In this document: positions 1-9,082 of the stretch, in pieces
Numbering within the stretch: the first letter of the stretch is position 1
How the letters are laid out: every line of letters begins with the position of its first letter
Source of the DNA: Capnocytophaga stomatis
GTDB taxonomy: Bacteria; Bacteroidota; Bacteroidia; Flavobacteriales; Flavobacteriaceae
Direction: 5' to 3'
Length of the DNA: 64,000 nucleotides
NCBI RefSeq assembly: GCF_002302635.1
Contig: NZ_CP022387.1
Location: forward strand, 1,054,001 to 1,118,000
Position numbers and translations under genes: made by a program
Notes under the pieces: generated by a model
What the model was told of the DNA's origin: nothing
Seen by the model: the letters and a program-made list of their open reading frames with translations, nothing else
Database searches by the model: none

Positions 1-204
<204 letters not shown>

Positions 205-1348
205 AGTAACATCTTTCAAAATAAAATGCTATTCGAAAACCTTTTTAACAGAGGTAAAATGTCAGGCTGAGCGTAGTCGAAGCTTTTTACTTGCAGGGCT
301 TCGATTACGCTCAGCCTGACAAAACAGCACATACGTATCAAGTTAAATAATAATATCAAAAAAAATAAAAAAAGCGACAACTTTCCAAATGGAATAGCTG
401 TCGCTTCTTTATTTTCTTAATATTTTCAGAGTAAATAATAAATAACATCCCCCTACCCCCTTCAAAGGGGGAATAAAAAACTTATTGAAGATGTATAATT
501 CTCATAAAATTAAAAAATAAAACTCTTAAATCCTTCTTTTAAGGGGGCAAGGGGGATATAAAACAATAATTCAAAAGCGAATATTTTTCAAATTCGTATA
601 AAATGGTCAAAAAATATAAAAAAGCGATAACTATCCAAACGGAATGTCTGTCGCTTTTTGTTTTAATACATCTTTCAGGCAGAAATACTATCTGAAAACA
701 TTTTGACAATACCAGAGTGTCAAGCTGAGCGAAGTCGAAGCTTTTACTCACAAGACTTCGACTACGCTCAGCCTGACAAAGCAGTACATATTTATCAAGT
801 CAAATAATAAATATCAAAGAAATTATAAAAGCGATAACTATCCAAACGGAATGCTTGTCGCTTTTTGTTTTAATACATCTTTCAAATTAAAATACTATCT
901 AAAAACATTTTGACAATATCAGAGTGTCAAGATGAGCGAAGTCGAAGCTTTTACTTGCAAGGCTTCGACTACGCTCAGCCTGACAAAACGGTACATATTT
1001 ATCAAGTCAAATAATAAATATCACAGAAAAAAGAAATCGACAACTATCCCAATGGAATGCTTATCGCTTTTTTGTTTTCTTATAGGTTTCTTATTAAATA
1101 ACAAATAACATCCCCCTACCCCCTTCAAAGGGGGAATAAAAAACCTATTGAAGATGTATAATTCTCATAAAATTTAAAAATAAAACTCTTAAATCCCCCT
1201 TTTAAGGGGGCAAGGGGGATATAAAACAATAATTCAAAAGCGAATATTTTTCAAATTCGTATAAAATGGTCAAAAAATATAAAAAAGCGATAACTATCCA
1301 AACGGAATGCTTGTTGCTTTTTGTTTTCTTATAGATTTCTGATTGATT
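205..1348. repeat. Mosaic intergenic repeat array (three interleaved units)
   Basis: I see no gene here. Three elements alternate in the order C-A-B-A-C-A-C-A-B-A. Element A is a hairpin of about 40 bp (arms near AGCGACA/TGTCGCT with an inner TCCA/TGGA stem and a 3' T-run); its copies start near 371, 621, 828, 1034 and 1284. Element B is about 190 bp, begins with a run near CATCCCCCTACCCCC, and occurs near 431-620 and 1094-1283. Element C carries an inverted repeat (GTCAGGCTGAGCG.. with ..CGCTCAGCCTGAC) at 261-320, 719-777 and 926-984. Spacing is about 250 bp across B and 206-207 bp across C. The A copies could act as terminators between rfbB and the convergent chloride-transporter gene. Confidence 0.85.
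371..410 (+). terminator. Hairpin terminator-like element after rfbB (first A copy)
   Basis: Arms AGCGACA and TGTCGCT enclose a second small stem (TTCC/GGAA) and are followed by a T-rich stretch. It is the first hairpin with a T-run downstream of rfbB. The same hairpin recurs four more times in this spacer, so termination may be only one of its roles. Confidence 0.5.
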
Positions 1349-3136
1349 TTAAGTAGAAAAATAAATCAAATTTTTGCGGTAGGCGGTCAAGAGCTTGGAT
1401 TTCGATATGAATCCCACATAAACACCTTCTTTTACTACAGGCAAATTCCACGCATTGGTCTTTTGAAATTTATCCATAATATCCGACATCTTGTCTTTCT
1501 CCAATCGGATGATATCAGGGGGAGATTGCATCACATCTTTCACCTTTACAATTTCATAGAACTCGTGTTTGAACATTATCGTGCGTATATTATCCAGCAA
1601 GATAAGCCCTTCAAGAATTTTTGTACTTGGGTGAACCACAGGGAATACATTTCTGTTTGATTTTATCACCGCGTTATCTATCAACTCCCCTAACGTCATC
1701 TGTGCTGTTACTGGGATAAGATTTTTTTCGATAACGGACTCGATATCCATCAGCGTGAGAACTTTCTGATCTTTATCGTGCGTGATAAGATTCCCCTCTA
1801 AAGCCAGACGCTTGGTATAAAGCGAGTGTTTTATATAGTATTTGGACAGAGCAAATGAAACGGAGGCTACAATCATCAGTGGGATAAATAGCGTATATCC
1901 GCCCGTGAGCTCCGCAATGAGGAAAATAGCCGTCAAGGGAGCGTGCAACACTCCGGCTACAAGCCCTGCCATTGCCACCAATGTAAAACTTGCCAGCGGC
2001 ACCGAGTGTCCGAATATTTCCAACTGATTGGCGATTCTTGCAAATAGGTTTCCTAATATACCACCCGTAAAAAGAGCCGGCGAAAACACTCCTCCTACTC
2101 CGCCTGCTCCTACCGTAGTTGCCATCGCTACGACTTTGAAAAGAACCAGACCCATCATCAGCACGATAATAGACCACGCTCCTTCAACTTCCCAGTTAAA
2201 AGCATTCTGAAGCACGTCTTTCGGATTGCCACTAATGAGCGTATTCATCACCTCAAACCCTTCCCCGTAGAGTGGAGGAATAAAAAAGATTACCAAACCC
2301 AACATCAATCCGCCAAAGAACAGACGCTTCAAATAGGAGTCTATTTCTTCAAAATAGGATATAATTCGCTGGTAGGCTGTACAAAAATAGATTGAAATCA
2401 AGCCCGTCAATCCGCCTAATAGCACATAGTAAGGTACATCGCTTAAAGTAAACTCACCATCTAAGTTAATTGGCATCAGAATTTCATTTCCTAAGAAGAA
2501 ATACGAGGTCAAAACAGCCAGCAAGGAGGAAGCCATCAGCGGAAGAAGTGATAATAAGGTTAAATCCAAGCTAAAAACTTCAATTGCGAACACTATTGCA
2601 GCTACCGGAGCCTTAAACATTGCCGCCATTGTTGCCGAACAAGCACACGCAATGAGCAACATTCGTTCCGATTGATTAATGTGAAACAGCTTGCTTATAT
2701 ATGAGCTGAAACTTGCTCCTGAAATTACCATAGGACCTTCCAAACCCGCAGAACCACCAAAACCCACCGTGAACGGAGCTGTAATAAGGCTCGCATACAT
2801 CTGTTTCGGAGGGATTAGCCCTTTCAGACGTGAAATCGCATACAAAGTATATGGGATTCCCGGTTCGGGACGTTTTTTTATCAGGTATTTTATAATGAAA
2901 AATACTATCAGAAAGCCTATCGTAGGGAAAAAAAAGTAGAAAGCCCTATGATACGATGCCACCAAGCCATTTTGTAATATATGTTGAATCAGCAATGTAA
3001 ACTTTTTGATGAAAACCGCCATAATACCCGACACAATACCTATAATGGCACACAAAATCAATATGAATTGATGATTGGTAAGGTGTTTGGACTTCCAACT
3101 CAAAAATTTTACAAGTTTTCTTTTTCCTATTTTCAT
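1349..3136 (-). CDS. CLC-family chloride channel/antiporter with C-terminal CBS domains
   Basis: A 595-residue membrane protein with the CLC signature loops: PGIPYTL near residue 92 (GSGIP-like), GSAGLEGP at about 128-135 and GGVFSPALF in the second half. E133 of GLEGP matches the gating glutamate, which favours a Cl-/H+ exchanger over a pure channel; that is an inference from the family. About ten to twelve hydrophobic segments fill residues 20-440. The last 150 residues lack membrane segments and resemble a pair of CBS domains, which in this family bind nucleotides or regulate gating. The gene stands alone. Its 3' end faces rfbB across the repeat array, and a 159-bp tandem duplication lies upstream. 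Confidence 0.92.
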   Translation of the reverse strand: MKIGKRKLVKFLSWKSKHLTNHQFILILCAIIGIVSGIMAVFIKKFTLLIQHILQNGLVASYHRAFYFFFPTIGFLIVFFIIKYLIKKRPEPGIPYTLYAISRLKGLIPPKQMYASLITAPFTVGFGGSAGLEGPMVISGASFSSYISKLFHINQSERMLLIACACSATMAAMFKAPVAAIVFAIEVFSLDLTLLSLLPLMASSLLAVLTSYFFLGNEILMPINLDGEFTLSDVPYYVLLGGLTGLISIYFCTAYQRIISYFEEIDSYLKRLFFGGLMLGLVIFFIPPLYGEGFEVMNTLISGNPKDVLQNAFNWEVEGAWSIIVLMMGLVLFKVVAMATTVGAGGVGGVFSPALFTGGILGNLFARIANQLEIFGHSVPLASFTLVAMAGLVAGVLHAPLTAIFLIAELTGGYTLFIPLMIVASVSFALSKYYIKHSLYTKRLALEGNLITHDKDQKVLTLMDIESVIEKNLIPVTAQMTLGELIDNAVIKSNRNVFPVVHPSTKILEGLILLDNIRTIMFKHEFYEIVKVKDVMQSPPDIIRLEKDKMSDIMDKFQKTNAWNLPVVKEGVYVGFISKSKLLTAYRKNLIYFST

Positions 3137-3183
3137 AAAACTGAAAAATAAAGTAGAATTACATCACGTTTTTTCTCTATTAT

Positions 3184-3508
3184 CCAAAAAATAACCTCTC
3201 GTCGGTTCGAGTGAATTTTATTGAAACAAAGCGAAAATAAAATTTGTATCGAGAACCAAACTCCAAACTTCTCGATATGATTTGCTCCACTACCTTTACG
3301 CAAATCACTCGAAGTGACGCAAAGCAAAAAACTGTTTTTACCAAAGATACCCAAAAAATAACCTCTCGCGGTTCGAGTGAATTTTATTGAAGCAAAGCGA
3401 AAATAAAATTTGTATCGAGAACCAAACTCCAAACTTCTCGATACGATTTGCTCCACTACCTTTACGCAAATCACTCGAAGTGACGCAAAGCAAAAAACTG
3501 TTTTTACC
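3184..3508. repeat. Tandem direct duplication, two 158-159 bp copies
   Basis: Copy 1 (3184-3342) and copy 2 (3351-3508) are nearly identical and offset by 167 bp; an 8-bp spacer separates them. Each begins CCAAAAAATAACCTCTCG and ends AAACTGTTTTTACC. The differences I noticed are a TC present only in copy 1 (TCTCGTCGG versus TCTCGCGG) and a few substitutions. Short open frames cross the copies but contain the same duplicated peptide and have no family resemblance, so I do not call a gene. It occupies the spacer between two genes on the - strand. Confidence 0.9.
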
Positions 3509-3684
3509 GCAACAAAATTACAATATATATTCCATCATTGGTATAAATTCATCGCAATCCGAATCAAATTTTGTACCTGCGTTAAACAAAAAGAGCCAAA
3601 GCCTTTGAAAAACAAGACCTCAACTCCTTTTCTTATCTAAATTCATTTATCAAGTTCTTAAACCAACACACTTTTCATTGCAAG

Positions 3685-4419
3685 TTAAGCAACATCAGGG
3701 AGTGTTTTCTTATTCTTTCTTGCTTTAATTTGTGTTTTATGATAATTAAGCAATTCCTGCAACTCGCTAATTAGCGGTTTGTAATCTTTATCCTCGTATT
3801 CCGATGCACAGAAATCGATTGCTACAAAAAGTTTGTTCAACTCCTTGTCTGCTTGTTGCCTAATGGCTTTTGCATCTACTTCGGGTATGCCGGCAATTTC
3901 CGAGGTGCGGGAGCGGAAAAGTCTTTCAAATTCCTCATTGGCTTTCTTGAGTCGGTTGAGTAAATCGGTAAGATGCAAGTTAGAAAGTGCCTTTTTAATA
4001 GCTTCATCTGCTTCCATCTGAGCGATTAACTGGTTCGTTTTCTCCGTCTGTGAGGTATTATTTTCCTTAACAATGCCTTTTCCATACTTTGACAGCCACA
4101 AATGAAGTACTTTCGCATTATCGGAGTAAGGCGAAATCCCTAATTGTTTGAAATTATTCACCAAATTGAAAATAACTATCGTTATTTTATCCCGCAACTT
4201 ATTCGCCGCAGCTATTTCAGTTGTAAAACCACTTGCTTTTTCCTGAATTTTGATTTTTTCCAATTCTGGTTGAAGTAGTGCAACCCTGTCATACGCCTTT
4301 TTCAAAGCTAATTCTTCCAGATTGTGCTTTGCAACAATCTCCAAAATACGTTCTACAACTAACGGATACTCGCTATTCCTTAGTTTTGAGAAACTGAAAA
4401 TTAGTTTTGTTGTTTTCAT
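3685..4419 (-). CDS. DUF6261 family protein
   Basis: A 244-residue soluble, mostly helical protein with no signal peptide or membrane segment. The start (MKTTKLIFSFSKLRNSEYP) and the charged helical layout match my memory of the DUF6261 family, which is common in Bacteroidota and has no assigned function. No catalytic motif is visible. The C-terminus is lysine-rich (TQIKARKNKKTLP), which could suit nucleic-acid binding, but that is speculation. The gene is monocistronic by spacing, with a good promoter match just upstream and repeat-bearing spacers on both sides. Confidence 0.75.
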   Translation of the reverse strand: MKTTKLIFSFSKLRNSEYPLVVERILEIVAKHNLEELALKKAYDRVALLQPELEKIKIQEKASGFTTEIAAANKLRDKITIVIFNLVNNFKQLGISPYSDNAKVLHLWLSKYGKGIVKENNTSQTEKTNQLIAQMEADEAIKKALSNLHLTDLLNRLKKANEEFERLFRSRTSEIAGIPEVDAKAIRQQADKELNKLFVAIDFCASEYEDKDYKPLISELQELLNYHKTQIKARKNKKTLPDVA

Positions 4420-5065
4420 ACGTGTTTTCTTTTAAGAATCAAATATGCCTCAAAGATAATTCACTTTTTTGTAAATAACAAATTATTTAACAATCATTTA
4501 GCAACTTTCTTGAATGATTTTGTTCGGATTGAAATTTGCAAAAGATTGTTTTTTACATTTAGGTTGAATTTCCATTTGTCAAAAGAAAAGTTTTCTCGGC
4601 ATTATTTTTTACATAGTAGGAAAACTTTTCTCCAACAGCTTTCCATTCAGATTTTCTCAAAAAAACTTTTTGCTTATAACTTTCTATTCGGATTTATGTC
4701 AGAAAACTTTTTGCTGATAGTTTTCTGTTTGGATTTTTATAAAAAAACACTCTGATTATTATTTTCCAAACAGATTTTCATTTTCGGAAACATTTTACAG
4801 ATGCAATCGAAATAATTTCTTATAATTATATATATTATATTCTTCCAATAAGGATAAAAACCTATTTTCAAAGAATTATTCTCAGAGTTGTAATTTTCTA
4901 TTATCTTAAAAAAACTAATTTGTAAGCAGTACGCATTTTTATTTCAAGCAAACAAAGAAAAATTTTCTGTCAAGGGAATTCGGATATCTTATAAATATCT
5001 GCTTTACCGAGTTGTCTTAAAATGGTAAGACGTCAGAAAAAAGTTTGCTTCCTATTAAAAAAAAA
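4420..5065. other. Gene-free AT-rich spacer with a degenerate 41-bp tandem repeat
   Basis: Apart from the promoter at its left edge, about 600 bp hold no convincing gene. Units starting near 4620, 4661, 4702 and 4743 share a pattern close to GAAAACTTTTTGCT followed by TTTC..TTCGGATTTT, with a 41-bp period and many substitutions. The frame open across the repeat (4510-4755, + strand) gives a Phe/Leu/Lys-rich repetitive peptide without a ribosome-binding site and looks like a by-product of the repeat. Nothing recognisable is seen from 4790 to 5060. Confidence 0.6.
4451..4482 (-). promoter_or_regulatory. Promoter match for the DUF6261 gene
   Basis: Read on the - strand, TTG lies 20 bp before TATCTTTG (CAAAGATA at 4451-4458 on the + strand, CAA at 4479-4481). 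This fits the flavobacterial TTG-N17-23-TAnnTTTG consensus. The -7 box is 31 bp upstream of the ATG. Confidence 0.6.
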
Positions 5066-5093
5066 TTTGACCTTACATCCCTGCAAGGTCAAA
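5066..5093 (-). terminator. Intrinsic terminator after the DUF5362 gene
   Basis: A perfect 9-bp stem (TTTGACCTT/AAGGTCAAA) with a 10-nt loop is followed on the - strand by a long T-run. It lies about 30 bp beyond the stop codon at 5123 and would end the rocD-DUF5362 transcript. Confidence 0.75.
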
Positions 5094-5122
5094 ATCAAAA
5101 AAAAGTTGTTTAACTTAAAAAT

Positions 5123-5584
5123 TTACAACAATACCGTCTCCCCGAATATTGCTTCCAAAAAAAACATAAAAAAGTTTATGAGATATATTAAAACAACAAT
5201 AATCATAAGGATTCCTACAAACTTATAATGTGATTTTAAAGCAGAAAAACTCTCCGAAAAAGCTTGATCATCCGTAAGAGTCAAAGCGTTTTTCATCTTT
5301 GTCGAAAAATTGTACAGATATCTTATTGGAAAGAAGTAAATGAAAGCAATTATGAAGCTCATTAATCCTACAGGAACTAAATAAATCGTAAGCAAACCGA
5401 ATGAATGAAATACCCCTATAACAAGTGTAAAAATACCTACCAAACATAAAAATCCAATCCCTACAAAACCTACGATAGCCAGAAACTTCGCCCATTTTGC
5501 TGTTTCTGAAAGAGTATCTTTAATAAACGGCGTAACTTCTAACTTTTTGTTATCGCCCCAAGATGAATTTAATTGATTTTCCAT
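5123..5584 (-). CDS. DUF5362 family membrane protein
   Basis: A 153-residue protein with about four transmembrane segments: residues 32-58, 62-90 and a C-terminal pair near 120-148. The arrangement and the WAKFLAIVGFVGIGF start of the first segment resemble DUF5362, a flavobacterial family of unknown function. The N-terminus (about 30 residues) is polar and has no signal peptide. The gene starts 16 bp after the rocD stop and ends at an intrinsic terminator, so it is probably co-transcribed with rocD. I see no functional link to ornithine metabolism. Confidence 0.75.
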   Translation of the reverse strand: MENQLNSSWGDNKKLEVTPFIKDTLSETAKWAKFLAIVGFVGIGFLCLVGIFTLVIGVFHSFGLLTIYLVPVGLMSFIIAFIYFFPIRYLYNFSTKMKNALTLTDDQAFSESFSALKSHYKFVGILMIIVVLIYLINFFMFFLEAIFGETVLL

Positions 5585-5600
5585 ATATGTACACTTTAAA

Positions 5601-6842
5601 TTATTTTTCGAACTCCTTTAATGTGCTTATGATAATGTCAATACATTCTTTTAACTGGCTTTCGCTCATTACCAAAGGTGGTGCAAAACGAATAATATTA
5701 CCGTGTGTGGGCTTTGCCAGCAGTCCTTTATCTCGCATACGCAAACAAATGTTCCACGCCGTGTCGCTTTCTTCCGTATCGTTGATAACTACCGCATTCA
5801 ACAGTCCCTTTCCGCGTACCAGCGATGCAATATTTGAATTTTTGATATACTCTCCGATTTCCCTACGGAAGATTTCACCCAATTTTTGAGCATTTTCAGC
5901 TAAGTTTTCGTCTTCGGCAACTTGTAAGGCTTCAATCGCAACGGCAGCCGCTACGGGATTCCCTCCAAAGGTACTTCCGTGTTGCCCTGGCTTTATCACT
6001 CCCATAATATGGTCATCGGCAAGTACGGCACTTACTGGATAAGCTCCGCCACTGAGGGCTTTGCCCAGCACCAACATATCAGGCTTCACGTTTTCGTGGT
6101 CAACAGCCAATCGCTTTCCGGTACGGGCAATTCCCGTTTGTACCTCATCGGCGATAAACAGTACGTTGTGTTTTTCACAGAGTTTTTTTGCTCCGCTGAG
6201 AAATCCGTCCGACGGAACGTACACGCCCGCTTCTCCTTGAATGGGTTCTACCAAAAATCCAGCTACGTTCGGATTTTCTGCTAATGTCTTTTCGAGTGCT
6301 TGCAAGTCATCATACGGAATGATGATAAATCCGGGTGTATATGGTCCGAAATTTTTTCGCGCATTCTTATCCGACGAGAATGAAACCACTGTGGTAGTTC
6401 GCCCGTGGAAGTTTTGCTCGCAAACTATGATGACGGCCTGGCTCTCAGGCACTCCCTTTCGTTCGTATGCCCACTTTCTGCATATTTTGATAGCTGTTTC
6501 TACGGCTTCTGCCCCCGTGTTCATCGGTAACATCTTGTCAAAGCCAAAATATTCGGTTGCATATTTTTCGTAAACGCCTAATTTATCATTATAAAAGGCA
6601 CGCGAGGTAAGGGTGAGTGTCCGAGCTTGCTCTGTCATCACGCCGACGATTCGGGGGTGGCAATGCCCCTGATTTACCGCCGAGTATGCCGACAAGAAGT
6701 CAAAATATTTCTTTCCTTCCAAATCCCAAACGTAAACTCCTTCGCCCTTGCTTAAAACCACAGGAAGCGGATGATAATTGTGTGCTCCGTGTTTGTCTTC
6801 AAGCTCCATCGCTTTTTCAGATGATAATCTTTCTGCTGTCAT
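5601..6842 (-). CDS. rocD: Ornithine--oxo-acid aminotransferase
   Basis: A 413-residue class III PLP-dependent aminotransferase that converts ornithine and 2-oxoglutarate to glutamate semialdehyde and glutamate. Visible signatures are the N-terminal [20 protein letters not shown] stretch typical of ornithine aminotransferases, [12 protein letters not shown] at about 108-119, the cofactor-site motif DEVQTG at 232-237 and the Schiff-base lysine K261 in [11 protein letters not shown]. Length matches the family (about 400). The start ATG at 6842 gives an N-terminus aligned with known proteins. It is first in a two-gene unit with the DUF5362 gene. Confidence 0.95.
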   Translation of the reverse strand: MTAERLSSEKAMELEDKHGAHNYHPLPVVLSKGEGVYVWDLEGKKYFDFLSAYSAVNQGHCHPRIVGVMTEQARTLTLTSRAFYNDKLGVYEKYATEYFGFDKMLPMNTGAEAVETAIKICRKWAYERKGVPESQAVIIVCEQNFHGRTTTVVSFSSDKNARKNFGPYTPGFIIIPYDDLQALEKTLAENPNVAGFLVEPIQGEAGVYVPSDGFLSGAKKLCEKHNVLFIADEVQTGIARTGKRLAVDHENVKPDMLVLGKALSGGAYPVSAVLADDHIMGVIKPGQHGSTFGGNPVAAAVAIEALQVAEDENLAENAQKLGEIFRREIGEYIKNSNIASLVRGKGLLNAVVINDTEESDTAWNICLRMRDKGLLAKPTHGNIIRFAPPLVMSESQLKECIDIIISTLKEFEK

Positions 6843-6920
6843 AACTATTATTTCTTTGTAGAGTAATTAAAAAAAGTTCTGCAAGATATAAAAATAATTC
6901 GCTTCGTACAAAAAAAAATA

Positions 6921-7682
6921 CTATTGGTACGGATTCTCAGTATCTAATTTGCCCAATTGCACCAAAACATTCCCTATTTTTTTTGTAATATACTCAAAGT
7001 AACGCTTTCCTTTTTCGGCTGTGGCGAGTTTGGGATTGCCAATACCTGTATCTGCTGTAACTTTGCTCCACTGACGCTCTGCCCACATCCACCCTTGCGT
7101 AAATTCGGCTATTTTGTGCTTGTTTTCGGCTCCGTCACCTGCTTGCGACAAAGGAAGTACCAAATCAGGACGCAGATGCATCAAAAGGCTAGTTTCCATC
7201 TCATCGGCGTGGTCTCCTACGTTATCAAAATAGTTTTTCTTCTCAGAATTTTGGAACCAATTGCATAAAGAAATATACATTTTAGGAAATTTAAGCCCTA
7301 ATTCACGTAGAATTGGTTTAAAATCATTCCCTCCGTGGCTATTGAGAACAACCAGCTTGTGTATTCCCTGCCGATTGAGTGTTTCTACAATGTCCGTCAG
7401 AAGAATAAGCTGTGTACTGGGATTGATGTTGATATCCAGCGTAATGTCGGCCTGCCCTGTATTCACTCCGAAGGGGATAGCTGGCAATACAATCACCTTG
7501 CTACCCTGTTCCCACGCAATCCGAGCCGATTCGGCGGCAATGCACTCCGATTCAATAACATCAGTGGCATACGGAAGATGATAATTATGAGCTTCGGTAG
7601 CTCCCCACGGAAGTATGGCAACGGAAAATTGTGTTTCTTTAATCGCTTTCCAATTGGTTTCAGCTAAAATGTAAGGTCGCAT
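6921..7682 (-). CDS. Creatininase-family amidohydrolase
   Basis: A 253-residue protein of the creatininase/FAPy-deformylase fold. Metal-ligand motifs are visible: PWGATEAHNYHLPYATD at about 25-41 (Glu and His ligands), NSHGGND near 113-119 and GDHADEMETS near 157-166. Members hydrolyse cyclic amides such as creatinine or formamidopyrimidines in riboflavin/deazaflavin pathways. The substrate here cannot be read from the sequence and no pathway gene is adjacent. The gene is divergent from trpS. A -7-like box (TACCTTTG on the - strand, 7709-7716) lies 27 bp upstream of the start, without a clear -33 partner. Confidence 0.88.
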   Translation of the reverse strand: MRPYILAETNWKAIKETQFSVAILPWGATEAHNYHLPYATDVIESECIAAESARIAWEQGSKVIVLPAIPFGVNTGQADITLDININPSTQLILLTDIVETLNRQGIHKLVVLNSHGGNDFKPILRELGLKFPKMYISLCNWFQNSEKKNYFDNVGDHADEMETSLLMHLRPDLVLPLSQAGDGAENKHKIAEFTQGWMWAERQWSKVTADTGIGNPKLATAEKGKRYFEYITKKIGNVLVQLGKLDTENPYQ

Positions 7683-7780
7683 ATATAACTTTAATTTTGA
7701 TTGAGCTACAAAGGTATAAAAAAAATTGAAAATGTTTTTGTAAATTTGTCCACTTTAATAATTTGAAAACCCAGAGAAAT

Positions 7781-8749
7781 ATGGCAAGAATACTAACAGG
7801 CATACAAAGCACTGGAACTCCGCATTTAGGAAACATTTTAGGGGCTATCCTTCCAGCAATGCAAATGGCACAAGACCCTAAAAACGAGTCCTTTCTATTC
7901 ATTGCGGATATGCACTCGCTCACTCAAATTAAAAACGGAGAAGAACTTCGTTTCAACACTTACAGCGTGGCTGCCACGTGGCTTGCCTTTGGGCTGGACA
8001 TAGAAAAAGTAGTTTTCTACCGCCAAAGCGACGTTCCGCAAACTACCGAACTTTCGTGGTATTTAAGTTGCTTTTTCCCTTATCAGCGTCTGACCCTTGC
8101 CCACTCGTTCAAAGATAAAGCTGACCGCCTCGAAGACGTCAACGCAGGGCTTTTTACTTATCCAATGCTGATGGCCGCCGACATTTTACTCTATGATGCT
8201 GAGATAGTTCCCGTAGGAAAAGACCAATTGCAACACCTTGAAATTACCAGAGATGTCGCTTCGCGTTTTAATCATCAAATGGGAGAAACCTTCGTGCTTC
8301 CGCAAGCGAAAATCGAGGAACGCATTATGATAATCCCCGGAACAGACGGCGAAAAAATGAGTAAATCGCGTAATAATTTCATTAATGTTTTCCTTCCGGA
8401 GAAGCAACTCCGCAAACAAGTAATGGCAATACAAACCGACAGCACGCCACTTGAAGAGCCCAAAAACCCCGACACGTGCAACGTCTTCGCTTTGTATAAA
8501 TTGATTGCATCGGAGGAGCAAACCCAGCAAATGCACGCTAATTATTTGGCGGGAAATTACGGCTACGGACACGCCAAGCAAGCTCTTTACGAACTTTTGC
8601 TTGAAAAATTTGCCCAGCCACGCCAAAAATTCAATTATTATATGGAAAATCTCGACGAGTTGGAAAAAATATTGCAAGAAGGAGCCCTCAAAGCCCAAAA
8701 AACGGCCAACGAAGTCCTGAAAAGAGTACGTGAAAAAGTAGGATACTAA
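7781..8749 (+). CDS. trpS: Tryptophan--tRNA ligase
   Basis: A class Ic aminoacyl-tRNA synthetase that charges tRNA-Trp. I choose ATG 7781 (322 residues) because it gives the family N-terminus MARILTGIQSTGTPHLGN; an in-frame TTG at 7763 would only add six non-conserved residues. The HIGH-type motif is TPHLGN at residues 13-18 and the KMSKS loop is at 192-196. Length is normal for bacterial TrpS (about 325-335). It is transcribed alone, divergently from the creatininase-family gene, with a -7-like TAAATTTG at 7741-7748. Confidence 0.96.
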   Translation: MARILTGIQSTGTPHLGNILGAILPAMQMAQDPKNESFLFIADMHSLTQIKNGEELRFNTYSVAATWLAFGLDIEKVVFYRQSDVPQTTELSWYLSCFFPYQRLTLAHSFKDKADRLEDVNAGLFTYPMLMAADILLYDAEIVPVGKDQLQHLEITRDVASRFNHQMGETFVLPQAKIEERIMIIPGTDGEKMSKSRNNFINVFLPEKQLRKQVMAIQTDSTPLEEPKNPDTCNVFALYKLIASEEQTQQMHANYLAGNYGYGHAKQALYELLLEKFAQPRQKFNYYMENLDELEKILQEGALKAQKTANEVLKRVREKVGY

Positions 8750-8759
8750 TTGAGATACT

Positions 8760-9056
8760 CTCCCGCAGATAACACAGATTTACACAGAAAAACAATTATA
8801 ACAAACCAGACACAAAAAATCTGGGTTAATCCGCGAAATCTGTGAGAAAATAAAATAAAAAGCAATCCTACAGACTACACGGATTCACACAGAAAAACAA
8901 TTATAACAAACCAGACAAAAAAATCTGCGTTAATCCGCGAAATCTGTGAGAAATAATAACGAAAACACTCCCACAGATAACACAGATTTGCACAGAAAAA
9001 CAATTATAACAAACTAATCGTAAAAAACCTGTGTTAATCCGTGAAATCTGTGGGGT
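8760..9056. repeat. Three tandem intergenic repeats of about 104 bp with palindromic ends
   Basis: The spacer between trpS and the next gene holds three units that share CACAGAAAAACAATTATAAC (starting at 8783, 8888 and 8991). In units 1 and 3 a CACAGATTT at the left is matched by AAATCTGTG at the right, so each unit can fold into a long hairpin; in unit 2 the left arm is altered. The right part of each reads close to GTTAATCCGCGAAATCTGTG. No coding potential is seen. Confidence 0.85.
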
Positions 9057-9082
9057 AACAACATAAAACAAAACGAGCAACT

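Noticed and set aside
539-751. 70-codon frame on the - strand inside the repeat array
   Set aside because: It runs across repeat units A, B and C, has no family resemblance and is explained by the repeats.
205-1348. CRISPR array
   Set aside because: Repeats are interleaved, 40-190 bp long, and the intervening sequence is itself repeated rather than unique spacers; no cas gene is nearby.
4510-4755. 81-codon frame on the + strand
   Set aside because: It follows the 41-bp tandem repeat; the periodic Phe/Leu/Lys peptide and lack of a ribosome-binding site argue against a gene.
5022-5228. 68-codon frame on the + strand over the terminator and the end of the DUF5362 gene
   Set aside because: It spans a terminator hairpin and overlaps a well-supported gene on the other strand.
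7741-7748. trpS promoter with both boxes
   Set aside because: TAAATTTG matches the -7 box, but no TTG lies 17-23 bp upstream, so it is mentioned only in the gene entry.
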